NCBI GenBank assembly: GCA_934098395.1
Contig: CAKOOM010000001.1
Span: 248,001 to 312,000 of the forward strand
Direction of reading: 5' to 3'
Source: an uncultured Bacilli bacterium
GTDB taxonomy: Bacteria; Bacillota_I; Bacilli_A; RF39; UBA660
DNA: 64,000 nucleotides
Below the pieces are notes generated by a model. The model had not been told where the DNA came from, made no database searches, and saw only the letters and a program-made list of their open reading frames with translations. Of the stretch, positions 40,941 to 50,136 are shown in pieces (within the stretch, counting starts at the first letter, position 1; every line of letters begins with the position of its first letter). Made by a program: the position numbers and the translations under genes.

Positions 40941-42382
40941 TGAGTAAGAGTATTAGTAAAATGAGAGAGATGCTTGATAATGGAAAAGTAACTGAAGAGG
41001 AGTTGTTTCAGGATGCAAGAGATAAGGCAATAAAATATCAGGATAAATATAATTGTTTTGTTACTATAATGGATAAATATCAAGAAACAGGAAACGGGAT
41101 ACTTAAGGGGATTCCATATGCTCTTAAAGATAATATTTCTACGAAAGGTATTCTTACTACGGCGTCTTCAAATATATTAAGTAATTATGTGCCAGTATAT
41201 GATGCGACAATTTATAAGAAATTAAAAGAAGCCGGAGCAGTACTTGTTGGGAAGACAGTACTTGATGAGCTTGCTATGGGAGGAACTGGAACAACTGGTC
41301 ATACGGGAGTAGTTAGAAATCCTTGGAATTCAGAAAGATTAATTGGAGGATCTTCGGCGGGAAGTGCGGCAGCTGTAGCTCTTGGAATTGTACCTTTTGC
41401 AATTGGATCTGATACGGGGGATTCGATTAGAAAACCAGCAGCTTATGGAGGAGTTGTTGGATTTAAACCAACGTATGGAAGAATATCTAGATATGGCTTA
41501 TTTGCTTTTGCTTCTAGTTTGGATCATTTGGGGGTTATATCAAGAAGTGTGCTAGATACGGCGATGGTTATGAACTGTATTAAGGGACATGATGATAAAG
41601 ATATGACTAGTTTGGAAGATGATAATATAGATTATTTAGAATATTTAGATAAAGATGTCAAGGGGAAAAAATTATTTTATATAAAAGAAGCATTAGATAT
41701 AGATGATAGTGATTATGAATTAAAGAAAATTATTGATAATTTTAATAAAGTAATAGATAAGTGCAAGAGTTTAGGAATAGAAGTGTGTGCAGAATCAATA
41801 GATAAAGATGTTTTATTAGCATTATATCCGACATATATGTCAATATCTTGTGCTGAAGCTACTTCAAACGATGCTAATTTGACAGGAATTCATTTTGGTG
41901 TTAGAGGAAATGGGAATACTCCTGATGAGATTATAAGAGATGCTAGAACTAAGGGATTTAGTGAACTTATTAAGAGAAGATTTGTACTTGGTAGTTATAT
42001 ATTACAAAAAGAGAATCAAGAGAAGTTATTTTTGAATGCTTGTAGAATTAGAAGAATAATAGTTGATAGAATGAATGAATTATTTCAAAAATATGATGGA
42101 TTAATTATGCCGGCAGCTTCGACGATAGCACCAAAATTTGATGAAGGTACGGATAAGCTTAGTGATAAATATTTAATTTTAGATAATCATTTAGTTATTG
42201 GTAACTTTGGAGGATTTCCTAGTATTACGATACCTTCAGGATTTGTTGATTCGATGCCTGTGGGGGTTAATATAACTGGGGCTTTTGATAATGATAAAAC
42301 AGTTTTGAATATTGCAAATAAACTTGAAGGTAGTATGGAATACAAAGGACAGGTGGCAAATGGTGGTGAAGAGAATGTATAA
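40940..42382 (+). CDS. gatA: Glu-tRNA(Gln)/Asp-tRNA(Asn) amidotransferase subunit A
   Basis: A 480-aa amidase-signature enzyme that releases ammonia from glutamine or asparagine for GatB. The Lys-Ser-Ser triad is visible: Lys in PYALKDNIS, the cis-Ser in GGSSAGSAAAV and the nucleophile Ser in SDTGDSIRKPAAY. The last motif is normally DTGGSIRQPA; here the Gly before the Ser is Asp and Gln is Lys, a notable change at the oxyanion region. Overlaps both neighbours. Confidence 0.92.
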   Translation: MSKSISKMREMLDNGKVTEEELFQDARDKAIKYQDKYNCFVTIMDKYQETGNGILKGIPYALKDNISTKGILTTASSNILSNYVPVYDATIYKKLKEAGAVLVGKTVLDELAMGGTGTTGHTGVVRNPWNSERLIGGSSAGSAAAVALGIVPFAIGSDTGDSIRKPAAYGGVVGFKPTYGRISRYGLFAFASSLDHLGVISRSVLDTAMVMNCIKGHDDKDMTSLEDDNIDYLEYLDKDVKGKKLFYIKEALDIDDSDYELKKIIDNFNKVIDKCKSLGIEVCAESIDKDVLLALYPTYMSISCAEATSNDANLTGIHFGVRGNGNTPDEIIRDARTKGFSELIKRRFVLGSYILQKENQEKLFLNACRIRRIIVDRMNELFQKYDGLIMPAASTIAPKFDEGTDKLSDKYLILDNHLVIGNFGGFPSITIPSGFVDSMPVGVNITGAFDNDKTVLNIANKLEGSMEYKGQVANGGEENV

Positions 42383-43799
42383 GACAGTTATTGGACTAGA
42401 AGTTCATTGTGAATTAAAATCTAACAGTAAGAACTTTTCTAGTGCTAGAAATAGTTATTCAACAATACCTAATAGCAATGTTTCAGTAATTGATTTAGGA
42501 TTACCAGGAATTTTACCAGTTGTTAATAAACAAGCTGTTAAAAATTCAATAAAGATGGCCCTAGCAATGAACTGTACTGTACCAGAATATTTAACCTTTG
42601 AGAGAAAGAATTATTTTTATCCAGATTTACCTAAGGGATATCAGATAACACAATTTAAAAATCCAATAGGTACAGATGGATATGTAATTATAAATGTAAG
42701 TGGTGAAGAGAAGAAAATATTAATTCATGATACTCATTTAGAAGAGGATACGGCTAGTTTAGATCATTATAATACTTATTCTTTGATTGATTATAATAGA
42801 TGCGGAGTACCTCTTTTAGAAACGGTTACTGAACCATGTATATCGAGTGCGGATGAGGCAGTTCTCTTTTTGGAAGGACTTAGAAGTATATTTTTATACT
42901 GCGATGCATCAGAAGCAAGAAGTGATAGAGGACAAATAAGATGTGATGTTAATGTATCTTTGATGAAAGAAGATGCAACAGAGTTAGGAACAAGAGTTGA
43001 AATTAAAAACATAAATTCTTTTAGTAGTGTTAGGGAAGCAATATTAAGTGAAGAAAAAAGACAGCTAGAGATACTGGAGAGTGGTGGAGTTGTTTTACAA
43101 GAAACTAGAAGATTTGATGAGACAACGCTTGAAACTTATTCGATGAGAAGTAAGGAAGATGCGATTGATTATCGTTATTTTACAGATCCTAATTTACCTC
43201 CAATTAAGATAGATAGGAAATGGTGTGAAGAAATAAGAGCGGAAATTCCAGTTCTTCATAATGAGCGTTATAGAAAGTATACAAAGGAATATGGAATTAA
43301 TAGTAAAGATGCAAATACTTTGGTAAGAGATAAGTATGTATCGGATTTTTATGAGGAATGTATAAAAAATAGTAATCAATATTTAATTATATCAAATTGG
43401 TTAACTGGCGATGTGCTAGGTAATTTGAATAAAATGGGAATTAGTTTAAAGGAAAGTAAAATTATGCCAAAGATGCTAGTGGATTTAGTTGATTTAATAA
43501 CTTCTGGTAAGATATCTGGTAAACAGGGAAAAACAGTTTTAGAAAAGATGCTAGATAGTGGTAAGGATGCAAAGACTTTAGTAGATGAACTTGGTTTATC
43601 TCAAATAGATAATCCGGAGGAAATTAGAACAATAGTACTAGCGGTTCTGGATGAAAATAAGGAATTAATTTTAGACTATAAAAATGGTAAGAGAGTATTT
43701 GACTATTTTATAGGACAGGTAATGAAAAAAAGTAGGGGAAGAGCTAATCCGGCATTAACTTCACAAATACTTAAAGAAGAACTTTCAAAAGTAGAGTAA
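42375..43799 (+). CDS. gatB: Glu-tRNA(Gln)/Asp-tRNA(Asn) amidotransferase subunit B
   Basis: A 474-aa GatB beginning YKTVIGLEVHCELKS, with DLGLPGILP, PDLPKGYQI and the HLEEDTASL catalytic segment, and a YqeY-like tail (IGQVMKKSRGRANP). It phosphorylates and amidates misacylated tRNA. ATG 42,375 gives the normal family length and lies inside the gatA end. Confidence 0.95.
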   Translation: MYKTVIGLEVHCELKSNSKNFSSARNSYSTIPNSNVSVIDLGLPGILPVVNKQAVKNSIKMALAMNCTVPEYLTFERKNYFYPDLPKGYQITQFKNPIGTDGYVIINVSGEEKKILIHDTHLEEDTASLDHYNTYSLIDYNRCGVPLLETVTEPCISSADEAVLFLEGLRSIFLYCDASEARSDRGQIRCDVNVSLMKEDATELGTRVEIKNINSFSSVREAILSEEKRQLEILESGGVVLQETRRFDETTLETYSMRSKEDAIDYRYFTDPNLPPIKIDRKWCEEIRAEIPVLHNERYRKYTKEYGINSKDANTLVRDKYVSDFYEECIKNSNQYLIISNWLTGDVLGNLNKMGISLKESKIMPKMLVDLVDLITSGKISGKQGKTVLEKMLDSGKDAKTLVDELGLSQIDNPEEIRTIVLAVLDENKELILDYKNGKRVFDYFIGQVMKKSRGRANPALTSQILKEELSKVE

Positions 43800-43812
43800 T
43801 CTACTTTTTTTC
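43787..43812 (+). terminator. Rho-independent terminator of gatCAB
   Basis: AAAAGTAGA and TCTACTTTT pair over a GTAA loop that includes the gatB stop; a T-run follows. Confidence 0.8.
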
Positions 43813-43871
43813 TTGACTTTAATATGGAGGTATGCTATTATAAAAAGCAATATTTGTAGGGGGATGAGATA

Positions 43872-44687
43872 ATGGATGAAGAAAATAGAAAGTTTGATTT
43901 AACATCATTTTTTATAAAGGGGATTATTGTTATTATTTTTATTTTATTTGTGATATGGTTATTGTCAATTACGGCATTTTCTGATAAGACTAATAATAAT
44001 GATAAATTAGATAATAAAGAAGAAACTAAGGATATATTTAAAGATAATCTTAAAAAAATGAAGGATGTTGGGGTTAAGTATTTTACGAGTGATAAGTTAC
44101 CAAAGGATAGAGATAGTAATGTTATACTTAGTTTAGATGATATGTATAAACAAAAGCTTGTGAATAAGATTACTGATAAAAATGGTAAGGAATGTTCTAA
44201 AGATAATTCTTATATTATGGCATATGTAGCAGAAGATAAGTATAAGCTAGAAGTTAATTTAGAATGTGATAAAAAGAGTGATAAAGTGGTAGTAGACCTT
44301 TCAAAATATGAGTCAAAAAAAATGTATGAATATGCACTTATAGAGAGTGGATATTGGTCAGAATATTCGGATTGGTCAGAGTGGACTATTAATTATGTGA
44401 ATAGTAGTGATAGTAGGGAAGTAGATATGAAGAGTGAAATGGTAGACTATTCATATTACTTAGATTGGATAGATTTAATAGCAACAGATAATTGTAGTGA
44501 GACGGTATGCTATGATGAAATGCCTACAAAGGTGTTAGTTACAGGAAGAAAAATGGTTAATTATTATCGTTATAGAGATAGATATTATAATAGTGATAAT
44601 ACTACTTATAAATGGAGTTATAGTAATGATGATAGGGAATTGATTGAACAAGGATATGTATCTACTGGAAAGACGAAAGAAACTTAA
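43872..44687 (+). CDS. Membrane-anchored protein of unknown function with a WSEYSDWSEW motif
   Basis: A 271-aa protein: a short cytoplasmic N-terminus, one TM (about residues 13-35), then an extracytoplasmic domain. It has an Asp/Lys-rich region, four Cys (around 102, 126, 206 and 211) that could form disulfides, and an aromatic repeat WSEYSDWSEW near residue 158. The C-terminal part is rich in Tyr and Arg. I recognise no family. It is monocistronic, preceded by an extended -10-like TGCTATTAT and closed by a terminator. Confidence 0.6.
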   Translation: MDEENRKFDLTSFFIKGIIVIIFILFVIWLLSITAFSDKTNNNDKLDNKEETKDIFKDNLKKMKDVGVKYFTSDKLPKDRDSNVILSLDDMYKQKLVNKITDKNGKECSKDNSYIMAYVAEDKYKLEVNLECDKKSDKVVVDLSKYESKKMYEYALIESGYWSEYSDWSEWTINYVNSSDSREVDMKSEMVDYSYYLDWIDLIATDNCSETVCYDEMPTKVLVTGRKMVNYYRYRDRYYNSDNTTYKWSYSNDDRELIEQGYVSTGKTKET

Positions 44688-44689
44688 TA

Positions 44690-44718
44690 TAAAAGCTAGA
44701 AAATAATAGCTTTTTTCT
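44690..44718 (+). terminator. Rho-independent terminator
   Basis: AAAAGCTA and TAGCTTTT pair around GAAAATAA with a T-run. Confidence 0.75.
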
Positions 44719-44726
44719 TTATAAAA

Positions 44727-44735
44727 TGATATAAT
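44727..44735 (+). promoter_or_regulatory. Extended -10 (TGATATAAT) of a probable leaderless transcript
   Basis: TATAAT ends 6 bp before ATG 44,742, so transcription should begin at or within one or two bases of the start codon. There is no ribosome site between. Confidence 0.55.
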
Positions 44736-44741
44736 TTTGGT

Positions 44742-45131
44742 ATGAGAAAGTTAGTTAAAATAATTGTATTTGGAATAATTACTTTATATTTACTTGTATG
44801 CTACCAAGTATGGAATGATAAAAGAACGGTAAATAAATATAATAAATTGATTATTAAAAATACTTCGGTAGAAAAGATAGATTATTTGAATATATATGGA
44901 GATAAATATATTGTATTAACAGATGATAATTTGTATGTATTTGATAAGAAATACCATGAATTATTAAATGTAGATAAGATTTTAATTCATGATAATAAAA
45001 ATAATTATGATATTGTATATGATGATAAATTGATGTATCAAGAATGTTTGGAAAAGGGGAATAAGATTGTTTATAATTATTATGATATATATAGTTATGA
45101 ATTTATTAAGAGTGTTTCTTTAGGAGGTTAG
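44742..45131 (+). CDS. Membrane-anchored small protein upstream of dnaD
   Basis: A 129-aa protein with an N-terminal TM (about residues 5-22) and an extracytoplasmic region rich in Tyr, Asp and Lys. In Bacillus, ypmB (a membrane-anchored DUF5590 protein) lies near dnaD-nth; this gene has the same kind of position and topology, but I see no clear sequence match. The gene seems to lack an untranslated leader. It is followed by dnaD after 2 bp. Confidence 0.6.
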   Translation: MRKLVKIIVFGIITLYLLVCYQVWNDKRTVNKYNKLIIKNTSVEKIDYLNIYGDKYIVLTDDNLYVFDKKYHELLNVDKILIHDNKNNYDIVYDDKLMYQECLEKGNKIVYNYYDIYSYEFIKSVSLGG

Positions 45132-45133
45132 GG

Positions 45134-45778
45134 ATGGATGATAAAATAATTGATTTGTTAAAACTTAGACCAATAGTTATACCAAGAATACTACTAAATA
45201 ATTATCGATTACTTAATATTACTGATAGTGAATTTATTGTTATTATGATTCTTTTGTCATATGGAGATAAGATAACATATAATCCAGAAGAATTTGCTCG
45301 AGAAGTTGGAATGAGTAAACATGAGGTTATGAGTATTATTGATAGTTTGTGTGATAAGAATATTATTTCTTTAGTGGTAGAGAAGGTTAATAAAAAGACA
45401 TATGAGTATTTGTCTATGGAATTGTTATATCAAAAATTATTTAATATAGTAGCTAATGATGAGAAGCATGAAAAAGAGGAAATAGATAATAGTATTTTTT
45501 CTGTTTTTGAAAAGGAATTGGGTAGGACTTTATCTCCGATGGAGTTTGAACAAATTAAAGAATGGATTACAAGTGGGAATAGTAATGAGTTAATTATATG
45601 TGCTTTAAGAGAGGCTGTTTTAAATGGGGTAGGTAATTTACGATATATTGATAGTATTTTAAATGATTGGCGAAAAAAAGGGTATAAAAAACAAGAAGAT
45701 GTAAAAAAAGATAGAGAGATATATCGTAGTAAAAAAAGTAAGGTTGAAGTTTTCGATACGGATTGGTTAAATGAATAA
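45134..45778 (+). CDS. dnaD: DnaD replication initiation protein
   Basis: A 214-aa protein with an N-terminal winged-helix domain (NITDSEFIVIMILLSYGD, PEEFAREVGMSKHEV) and the DnaD/DnaB_2 C-terminal domain (FEKELGRTLSPMEFEQIKEW, LRYIDSILNDWRKKGY, the YxxxILxxW motif). It acts in primosome assembly in Bacilli. It overlaps nth by 8 bp, as in the conserved dnaD-nth order. Confidence 0.9.
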   Translation: MDDKIIDLLKLRPIVIPRILLNNYRLLNITDSEFIVIMILLSYGDKITYNPEEFAREVGMSKHEVMSIIDSLCDKNIISLVVEKVNKKTYEYLSMELLYQKLFNIVANDEKHEKEEIDNSIFSVFEKELGRTLSPMEFEQIKEWITSGNSNELIICALREAVLNGVGNLRYIDSILNDWRKKGYKKQEDVKKDREIYRSKKSKVEVFDTDWLNE

Positions 45779-46388
45779 AGAAGTATTAGATTATTTGGAT
45801 GAATTATATCCAAATCCAAAGTGTGAGTTGGAATATAATAAGGATTATGAATTATTAATAGCAATAGTTCTTAGTGCGCAGACTACAGATAAGAGAGTTA
45901 ATAAGGTAAATAAGGTATTGTTTTCTAAGTATCCAGATTTAGTTAGTTTGAGTAAGGCAACAGTTAGTGACATAGGGAATATTATTAGAGAAATAGGAAC
46001 TTACAAGAGAAAGAGTGTGTATGTTTTAGAGATAGCTAAGATACTGGTTAATAAAGGGTATTTTACTATTCCTAATGATAGGGAGTTTATTGAATCTTTA
46101 CCAGGAGTCGGTAGAAAGACTGCAAATGTATTTTTATCTAATATATATGGATGTGAAGCAATAGCTGTTGATACACATGTAGCTAGAGTTAGTAAGAGAT
46201 TAGGAATTGCAAAAGAGAATGATTCGGTAATGGAAATAGAACGTAAATTAGAAAAAAAGATACCTTATGGTAGATGGGGTAAAACTCATCATCAAATGGT
46301 ATTGTTTGGAAGATACTATTGCAAAGCTAGTAAACCAATGTGTGATACTTGTAAGATAAGAGATGTATGTAAGTATAATAAAAAGTAA
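45771..46388 (+). CDS. nth: Endonuclease III
   Basis: A 205-aa DNA glycosylase/AP lyase. It has the helix-hairpin-helix LPGVGRKTANV with the catalytic Lys, the catalytic Asp in AVDTHVARVSKRLG and a C-terminal [4Fe-4S] loop (Cys-x6-Cys-x2-Cys-x5-Cys in YCKASKPMCDTCKIRDVC). It repairs oxidised pyrimidines. Confidence 0.95.
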   Translation: MNKEVLDYLDELYPNPKCELEYNKDYELLIAIVLSAQTTDKRVNKVNKVLFSKYPDLVSLSKATVSDIGNIIREIGTYKRKSVYVLEIAKILVNKGYFTIPNDREFIESLPGVGRKTANVFLSNIYGCEAIAVDTHVARVSKRLGIAKENDSVMEIERKLEKKIPYGRWGKTHHQMVLFGRYYCKASKPMCDTCKIRDVCKYNKK

Positions 46389-46410
46389 GAGTTTTTCTTA
46401 CTTTTTTTCA
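46379..46410. terminator. Bidirectional terminator
   Basis: AAAAAGTAAG and CTTACTTTTT pair between the convergent nth and ferredoxin genes, overlapping both stop codons. Confidence 0.8.
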
Positions 46411-46589
46411 ATAGCTTCAGTTGGACATTGTTCAATGGCTTCGTTAGTTATTTTTTCTAAGTCACTAGGAATTTCTTCAAGTATGCACTCAGCTAATCCT
46501 TCATCATTAAAATCGAAGACTTGGCTTTCTGTTAGAGCTACGCAGTTTCCACATCCGATACATTTATCTTGTTTAACATTTGCTTTCAT
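46398..46589 (-). CDS. Ferredoxin, single [4Fe-4S]
   Basis: A 63-aa protein with CIGCGNC near the N-terminus and a distal CPTEA, giving the four ligands of one cubane cluster, as in Bacillus-type Fer. It may carry electrons for the [FeFe]-hydrogenase or for other anaerobic redox enzymes. The GGAGGAAG ribosome site is clear on the minus strand. Confidence 0.9.
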   Translation of the reverse strand: MKANVKQDKCIGCGNCVALTESQVFDFNDEGLAECILEEIPSDLEKITNEAIEQCPTEAIEKK

Positions 46590-46701
46590 TTATATCTTCC
46601 TCCACTAAATAATTATAAGTGTAAAGATAGAAAAAATCAATAAAAATTATTTTATTTACTTTAAAAATATGATATTATATATATAGGTAGAGGGTGAAGC
46701 T

Positions 46702-47502
46702 ATGAGTAGTAGAATGGATAAGTATAAAAATACTAGAGAGACAGAAGAGTATATTCCTACGAGAAGCGATAAGAATAGGGAATTGTATAAACAGATATAT
46801 AATGCTTATGATGAATTTGAAAACTTAGTTGTTCCTTCTAATGCAAGAGAAATTAATCCAAGTGAATTAAAAAAAGAGATTACTAGTAGAGGTGAATATC
46901 AAAGACAAAAAGAATACAATGATATTACTAATACAAATAATAGAATTGTTAGAAAAGAAAAATTGGAAGAACATCAAAAGCAGGAAAATGAAATATATGA
47001 TATAAAAGAATTGCTTAATAAGGCGGTTACTAAACAGGATAAGCCACAAATAGTTGAGTCTACTTTGACGAATGAGGATTATTTGAAGAAACTAAAACTT
47101 GATAATAGTAGAACTAATATTGAGCAAGTAAAGGAAATGTATGAGGAAATTCAGGAAGAGCAGATGGATGAAGATGAAGGGCTTTTGAAAACTGCTAATT
47201 TATCTTTGGAGATACTATCGGATTTAAAGAGCGATAATGATGGTACAATGGTTAATCCTCCGATAAAGAAAGAAGAATTACCAGATGATGATGATAGTGA
47301 TTTCTATAGTTCTAAGTATAAATTTAGTAAAAAAGATTTTGAAGATAAACGTGATAAGGGTAATATAGATGACGAGATGGATGAGGATGATGGAGAAAGT
47401 GGTAATGGAAGGTTCTTCTTTAAGATACTGTTACTAATTTTTGGAATATTACTAGTATTAATTGTTATAATATATTTATTTAATTATTTTAATAGAGTTT
47501 AG
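46702..47502 (+). CDS. Tail-anchored acidic protein of unknown function
   Basis: A 266-aa protein. It is hydrophilic and helical over residues 1-235, with Lys/Glu-rich coiled-coil-like parts (REKLEEHQKQENEIYD-type) and a strongly acidic segment before the end (about 195-235). A single C-terminal TM (about 240-262, FFFKILLLIFGILLVLIVII) follows. The bulk should be cytoplasmic. It lies upstream of parC but is separated by a terminator. No family recognised. Confidence 0.65.
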   Translation: MSSRMDKYKNTRETEEYIPTRSDKNRELYKQIYNAYDEFENLVVPSNAREINPSELKKEITSRGEYQRQKEYNDITNTNNRIVRKEKLEEHQKQENEIYDIKELLNKAVTKQDKPQIVESTLTNEDYLKKLKLDNSRTNIEQVKEMYEEIQEEQMDEDEGLLKTANLSLEILSDLKSDNDGTMVNPPIKKEELPDDDDSDFYSSKYKFSKKDFEDKRDKGNIDDEMDEDDGESGNGRFFFKILLLIFGILLVLIVIIYLFNYFNRV

Positions 47503-47517
47503 ACTCTATTTTTTTGT
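47491..47517 (+). terminator. Rho-independent terminator
   Basis: AATAGAGT and ACTCTATT pair around the stop codon of the tail-anchored gene; a T-run follows. Confidence 0.78.
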
Positions 47518-47594
47518 CAAGTGAACTAGTAATTAAACGTATAGTTTGTTGAATAAATTAGAAAAATATGTTATTATTTTACTAGGTGATAGGA

Positions 47595-50120
47595 ATGGAT
47601 GAAAACAGCAGAATATTTGAATACTCTCTTGAAGAGATAATGGGAGAGAGGTTTGGTAAGTATTCAAAATATATTATTCAAGATAGAGCTATTCCTGATG
47701 TAAGAGATGGTCTTAAACCAGTGCAGAGAAGAATATTATTCTCAATGTATAAAGAAAGAAATACATATGATAAGGCTTATAAGAAATCGGCTAGAGCTGT
47801 CGGTGATGTTATGGGTAAATATCATCCACATGGGGATAGTTCGATATATGATGCAATAGTCAGGATGAGTCAGAGCTGGAAAATGAAGGAACCATTTGTT
47901 GATATGCAGGGTAATAATGGTTCAATTGATGGAGATAGTCCAGCTGCTAGTCGTTATACGGAGGCTAGATTATCTAAAATTAGTAATGAAATGTTAAGGG
48001 ATATTGATAAAGAAACGGTAGTGTTTGCTCCGAACTATGATGATACGTTAATGGAACCAACAGTACTTCCTAGTAGATTTCCCAATTTGTTGGTAAATGG
48101 AACTACGGGTATATCAGCTGGATATGCGACAAATATTCCACCACATAATTTATCTGAGGTAATAGATGCGACGATTTATAGAATAGATAATCCTAATTGT
48201 AGATTGGAGACATTACTTAACTTTGTTAAAGGACCAGATTTTCCTACGGGTGGTCAAGCAATATCAAAAGATGGTATTAGACAGGCATATGAAACTGGTA
48301 GAGGAAAGATATTTATTAGAAGTAAATTAACTGTCGATAAGAATAAGATAGTTATTACAGAGATTCCTTATGAAGTTAATAAGCAAGCACTTGTTAAGAA
48401 AATAGATGAGATTAGAATAGATAAAAAGATTGATGGTATAGCAGAGGTAAGGGATGAATCTGATAAGGATGGACTACAAATTACTATTGATTTAAAGAAA
48501 GATGCAAATAGTAAGAATATTTTAAATTATTTATATAAGAACACGGAATTACAAATTAGTTATAATTATAATATGATAGCTATTGTTAATCGTAGACCAA
48601 TGCAACTTGGACTTATTCCAATAATAGATGCATATATAGATCATCAAAGAGAAGTTGTTAGTAAGAGAAGTAAATATGATTTGATGCATGCGAAAAAGAG
48701 ATATCATATTGTACTTGGTTTAATAAAAGCAATATCTATATTAGATCAGGTTATTAAGACTATTAGAGGTAGTAAAAATAAAGCTGATGCAATAAAGAAT
48801 TTAATTGAATTATATGAATTTAGTGAAGAACAAGCTACAGAGATTGTTATGTTACAACTATATAGATTGACTAATACGGATGTTGTGGTATTACAGGAAG
48901 AAAAGGCTAATTTAGAGAAGATTATGGAAATGCTAGAGGCTATTTTAGCTAGTCCAGAAAAACTTAACATGGTTATTAAGGAAGAACTTAGAAAAATTAA
49001 GAAAGAATATGGTATTCCTAGAAAAACTGAGATAATTGATGAAGTTGAAGAGATAAAAATTGATACGACGCAAATGATTGCTAAAGAGGATACAGTTGTT
49101 GTAGTAAGTCATGATGGTTATATAAAGAGAGTAAGTGTTAGAAGCTATTCTACTAGTAGTGATGCAACAGGATTAAAAGATGGAGACTATGTTATTGGTC
49201 AATATATGATAAATACTACACAAACAATATTAGTGTTTACTGATAAGGGTAATTATTTATATTTACCGGTGCATGAAATACCTGATGTTAAATGGAAGGA
49301 TATGGGTAAACATGTTAGTAATATAGTTAGTATGTCATCTGATGAAAAAATTATTGGTAGTATTGCAGTATATGATTTTGAAGCTTTAAAATATATAACA
49401 ATATTTACTAAGAATGGAATGGTTAAACGTACTAAATTATCAGATTTTAAAGTAGGAAGATATTCAAAAGAAATTAGTATGATAAAAATGCAAGCTGATG
49501 ATTTAGTAATAAGTGTTAGTGATAGTGATATGGATGATTTATTTGTTACAACGAAAAATGGATATGGATTATGGTATTCGGCATCAGAAGTAAGTGTTGT
49601 TGGCATTAGGGCTAGTGGTGTTAAATCTATTAAGTTAAAAGATGACGAGGTTGTTAGCAGTTGTTTATTTAATCCAGATTGTGAATATATTACAATAATT
49701 ACTGATAAGGGTACAGCTAAGAGACTTAAATTATCTAATGTAGAAAAGACTAGTAGAGCTAATAGGGGAATTCTTTTAATGAAAGAGATTAAGAGTAACC
49801 CAAGTAAGATAATAAATAGTTATTTGATTAATTCTAAAGAAGAGATTATGGTTAGGTCGATAGCTGAAGAAAAACAAATCAAACTTACAGAGATAAGTAT
49901 AATGGATAGACAAAGTAATGGTTCTTTTATAGTTAAAGATAGAATTATGGATACTTATAGAATTGTTAAGATGATAGAACCAAATAAAGAAAAAGAAGTT
50001 AATACTAATAGTGAAGTAGTAACACCGGTAAGTGTTAATAATAAAGAGTATAAGGCACTTGCTGATATAGATAAAAAAATAATGACAATAGATTCAATGT
50101 TAGAAACATTGGAAAAATAG
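47595..50120 (+). CDS. parC: DNA topoisomerase IV subunit A
   Basis: An 841-aa type II topoisomerase A subunit with GKYSKYIIQDRAIPDVRDGL, the quinolone region HPHGDSSIYDAIVR and the active Tyr in AASRYTEARL. RAIPDVRDGLKPVQRRILF and the absence of a clear GyrA-box in the beta-pinwheel favour ParC over GyrA. ATG 47,595 is taken over GTG 47,586 by spacing from AGGTGAT. The usual parE partner is not adjacent. Confidence 0.85.
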   Translation: MDENSRIFEYSLEEIMGERFGKYSKYIIQDRAIPDVRDGLKPVQRRILFSMYKERNTYDKAYKKSARAVGDVMGKYHPHGDSSIYDAIVRMSQSWKMKEPFVDMQGNNGSIDGDSPAASRYTEARLSKISNEMLRDIDKETVVFAPNYDDTLMEPTVLPSRFPNLLVNGTTGISAGYATNIPPHNLSEVIDATIYRIDNPNCRLETLLNFVKGPDFPTGGQAISKDGIRQAYETGRGKIFIRSKLTVDKNKIVITEIPYEVNKQALVKKIDEIRIDKKIDGIAEVRDESDKDGLQITIDLKKDANSKNILNYLYKNTELQISYNYNMIAIVNRRPMQLGLIPIIDAYIDHQREVVSKRSKYDLMHAKKRYHIVLGLIKAISILDQVIKTIRGSKNKADAIKNLIELYEFSEEQATEIVMLQLYRLTNTDVVVLQEEKANLEKIMEMLEAILASPEKLNMVIKEELRKIKKEYGIPRKTEIIDEVEEIKIDTTQMIAKEDTVVVVSHDGYIKRVSVRSYSTSSDATGLKDGDYVIGQYMINTTQTILVFTDKGNYLYLPVHEIPDVKWKDMGKHVSNIVSMSSDEKIIGSIAVYDFEALKYITIFTKNGMVKRTKLSDFKVGRYSKEISMIKMQADDLVISVSDSDMDDLFVTTKNGYGLWYSASEVSVVGIRASGVKSIKLKDDEVVSSCLFNPDCEYITIITDKGTAKRLKLSNVEKTSRANRGILLMKEIKSNPSKIINSYLINSKEEIMVRSIAEEKQIKLTEISIMDRQSNGSFIVKDRIMDTYRIVKMIEPNKEKEVNTNSEVVTPVSVNNKEYKALADIDKKIMTIDSMLETLEK

Positions 50121-50136
50121 AGAAGGAGATGGAATT

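Noticed and set aside
45430..45864. Minus-strand 144-aa ORF opposite dnaD/nth
   Set aside because: It lies wholly across two well-supported conserved genes.
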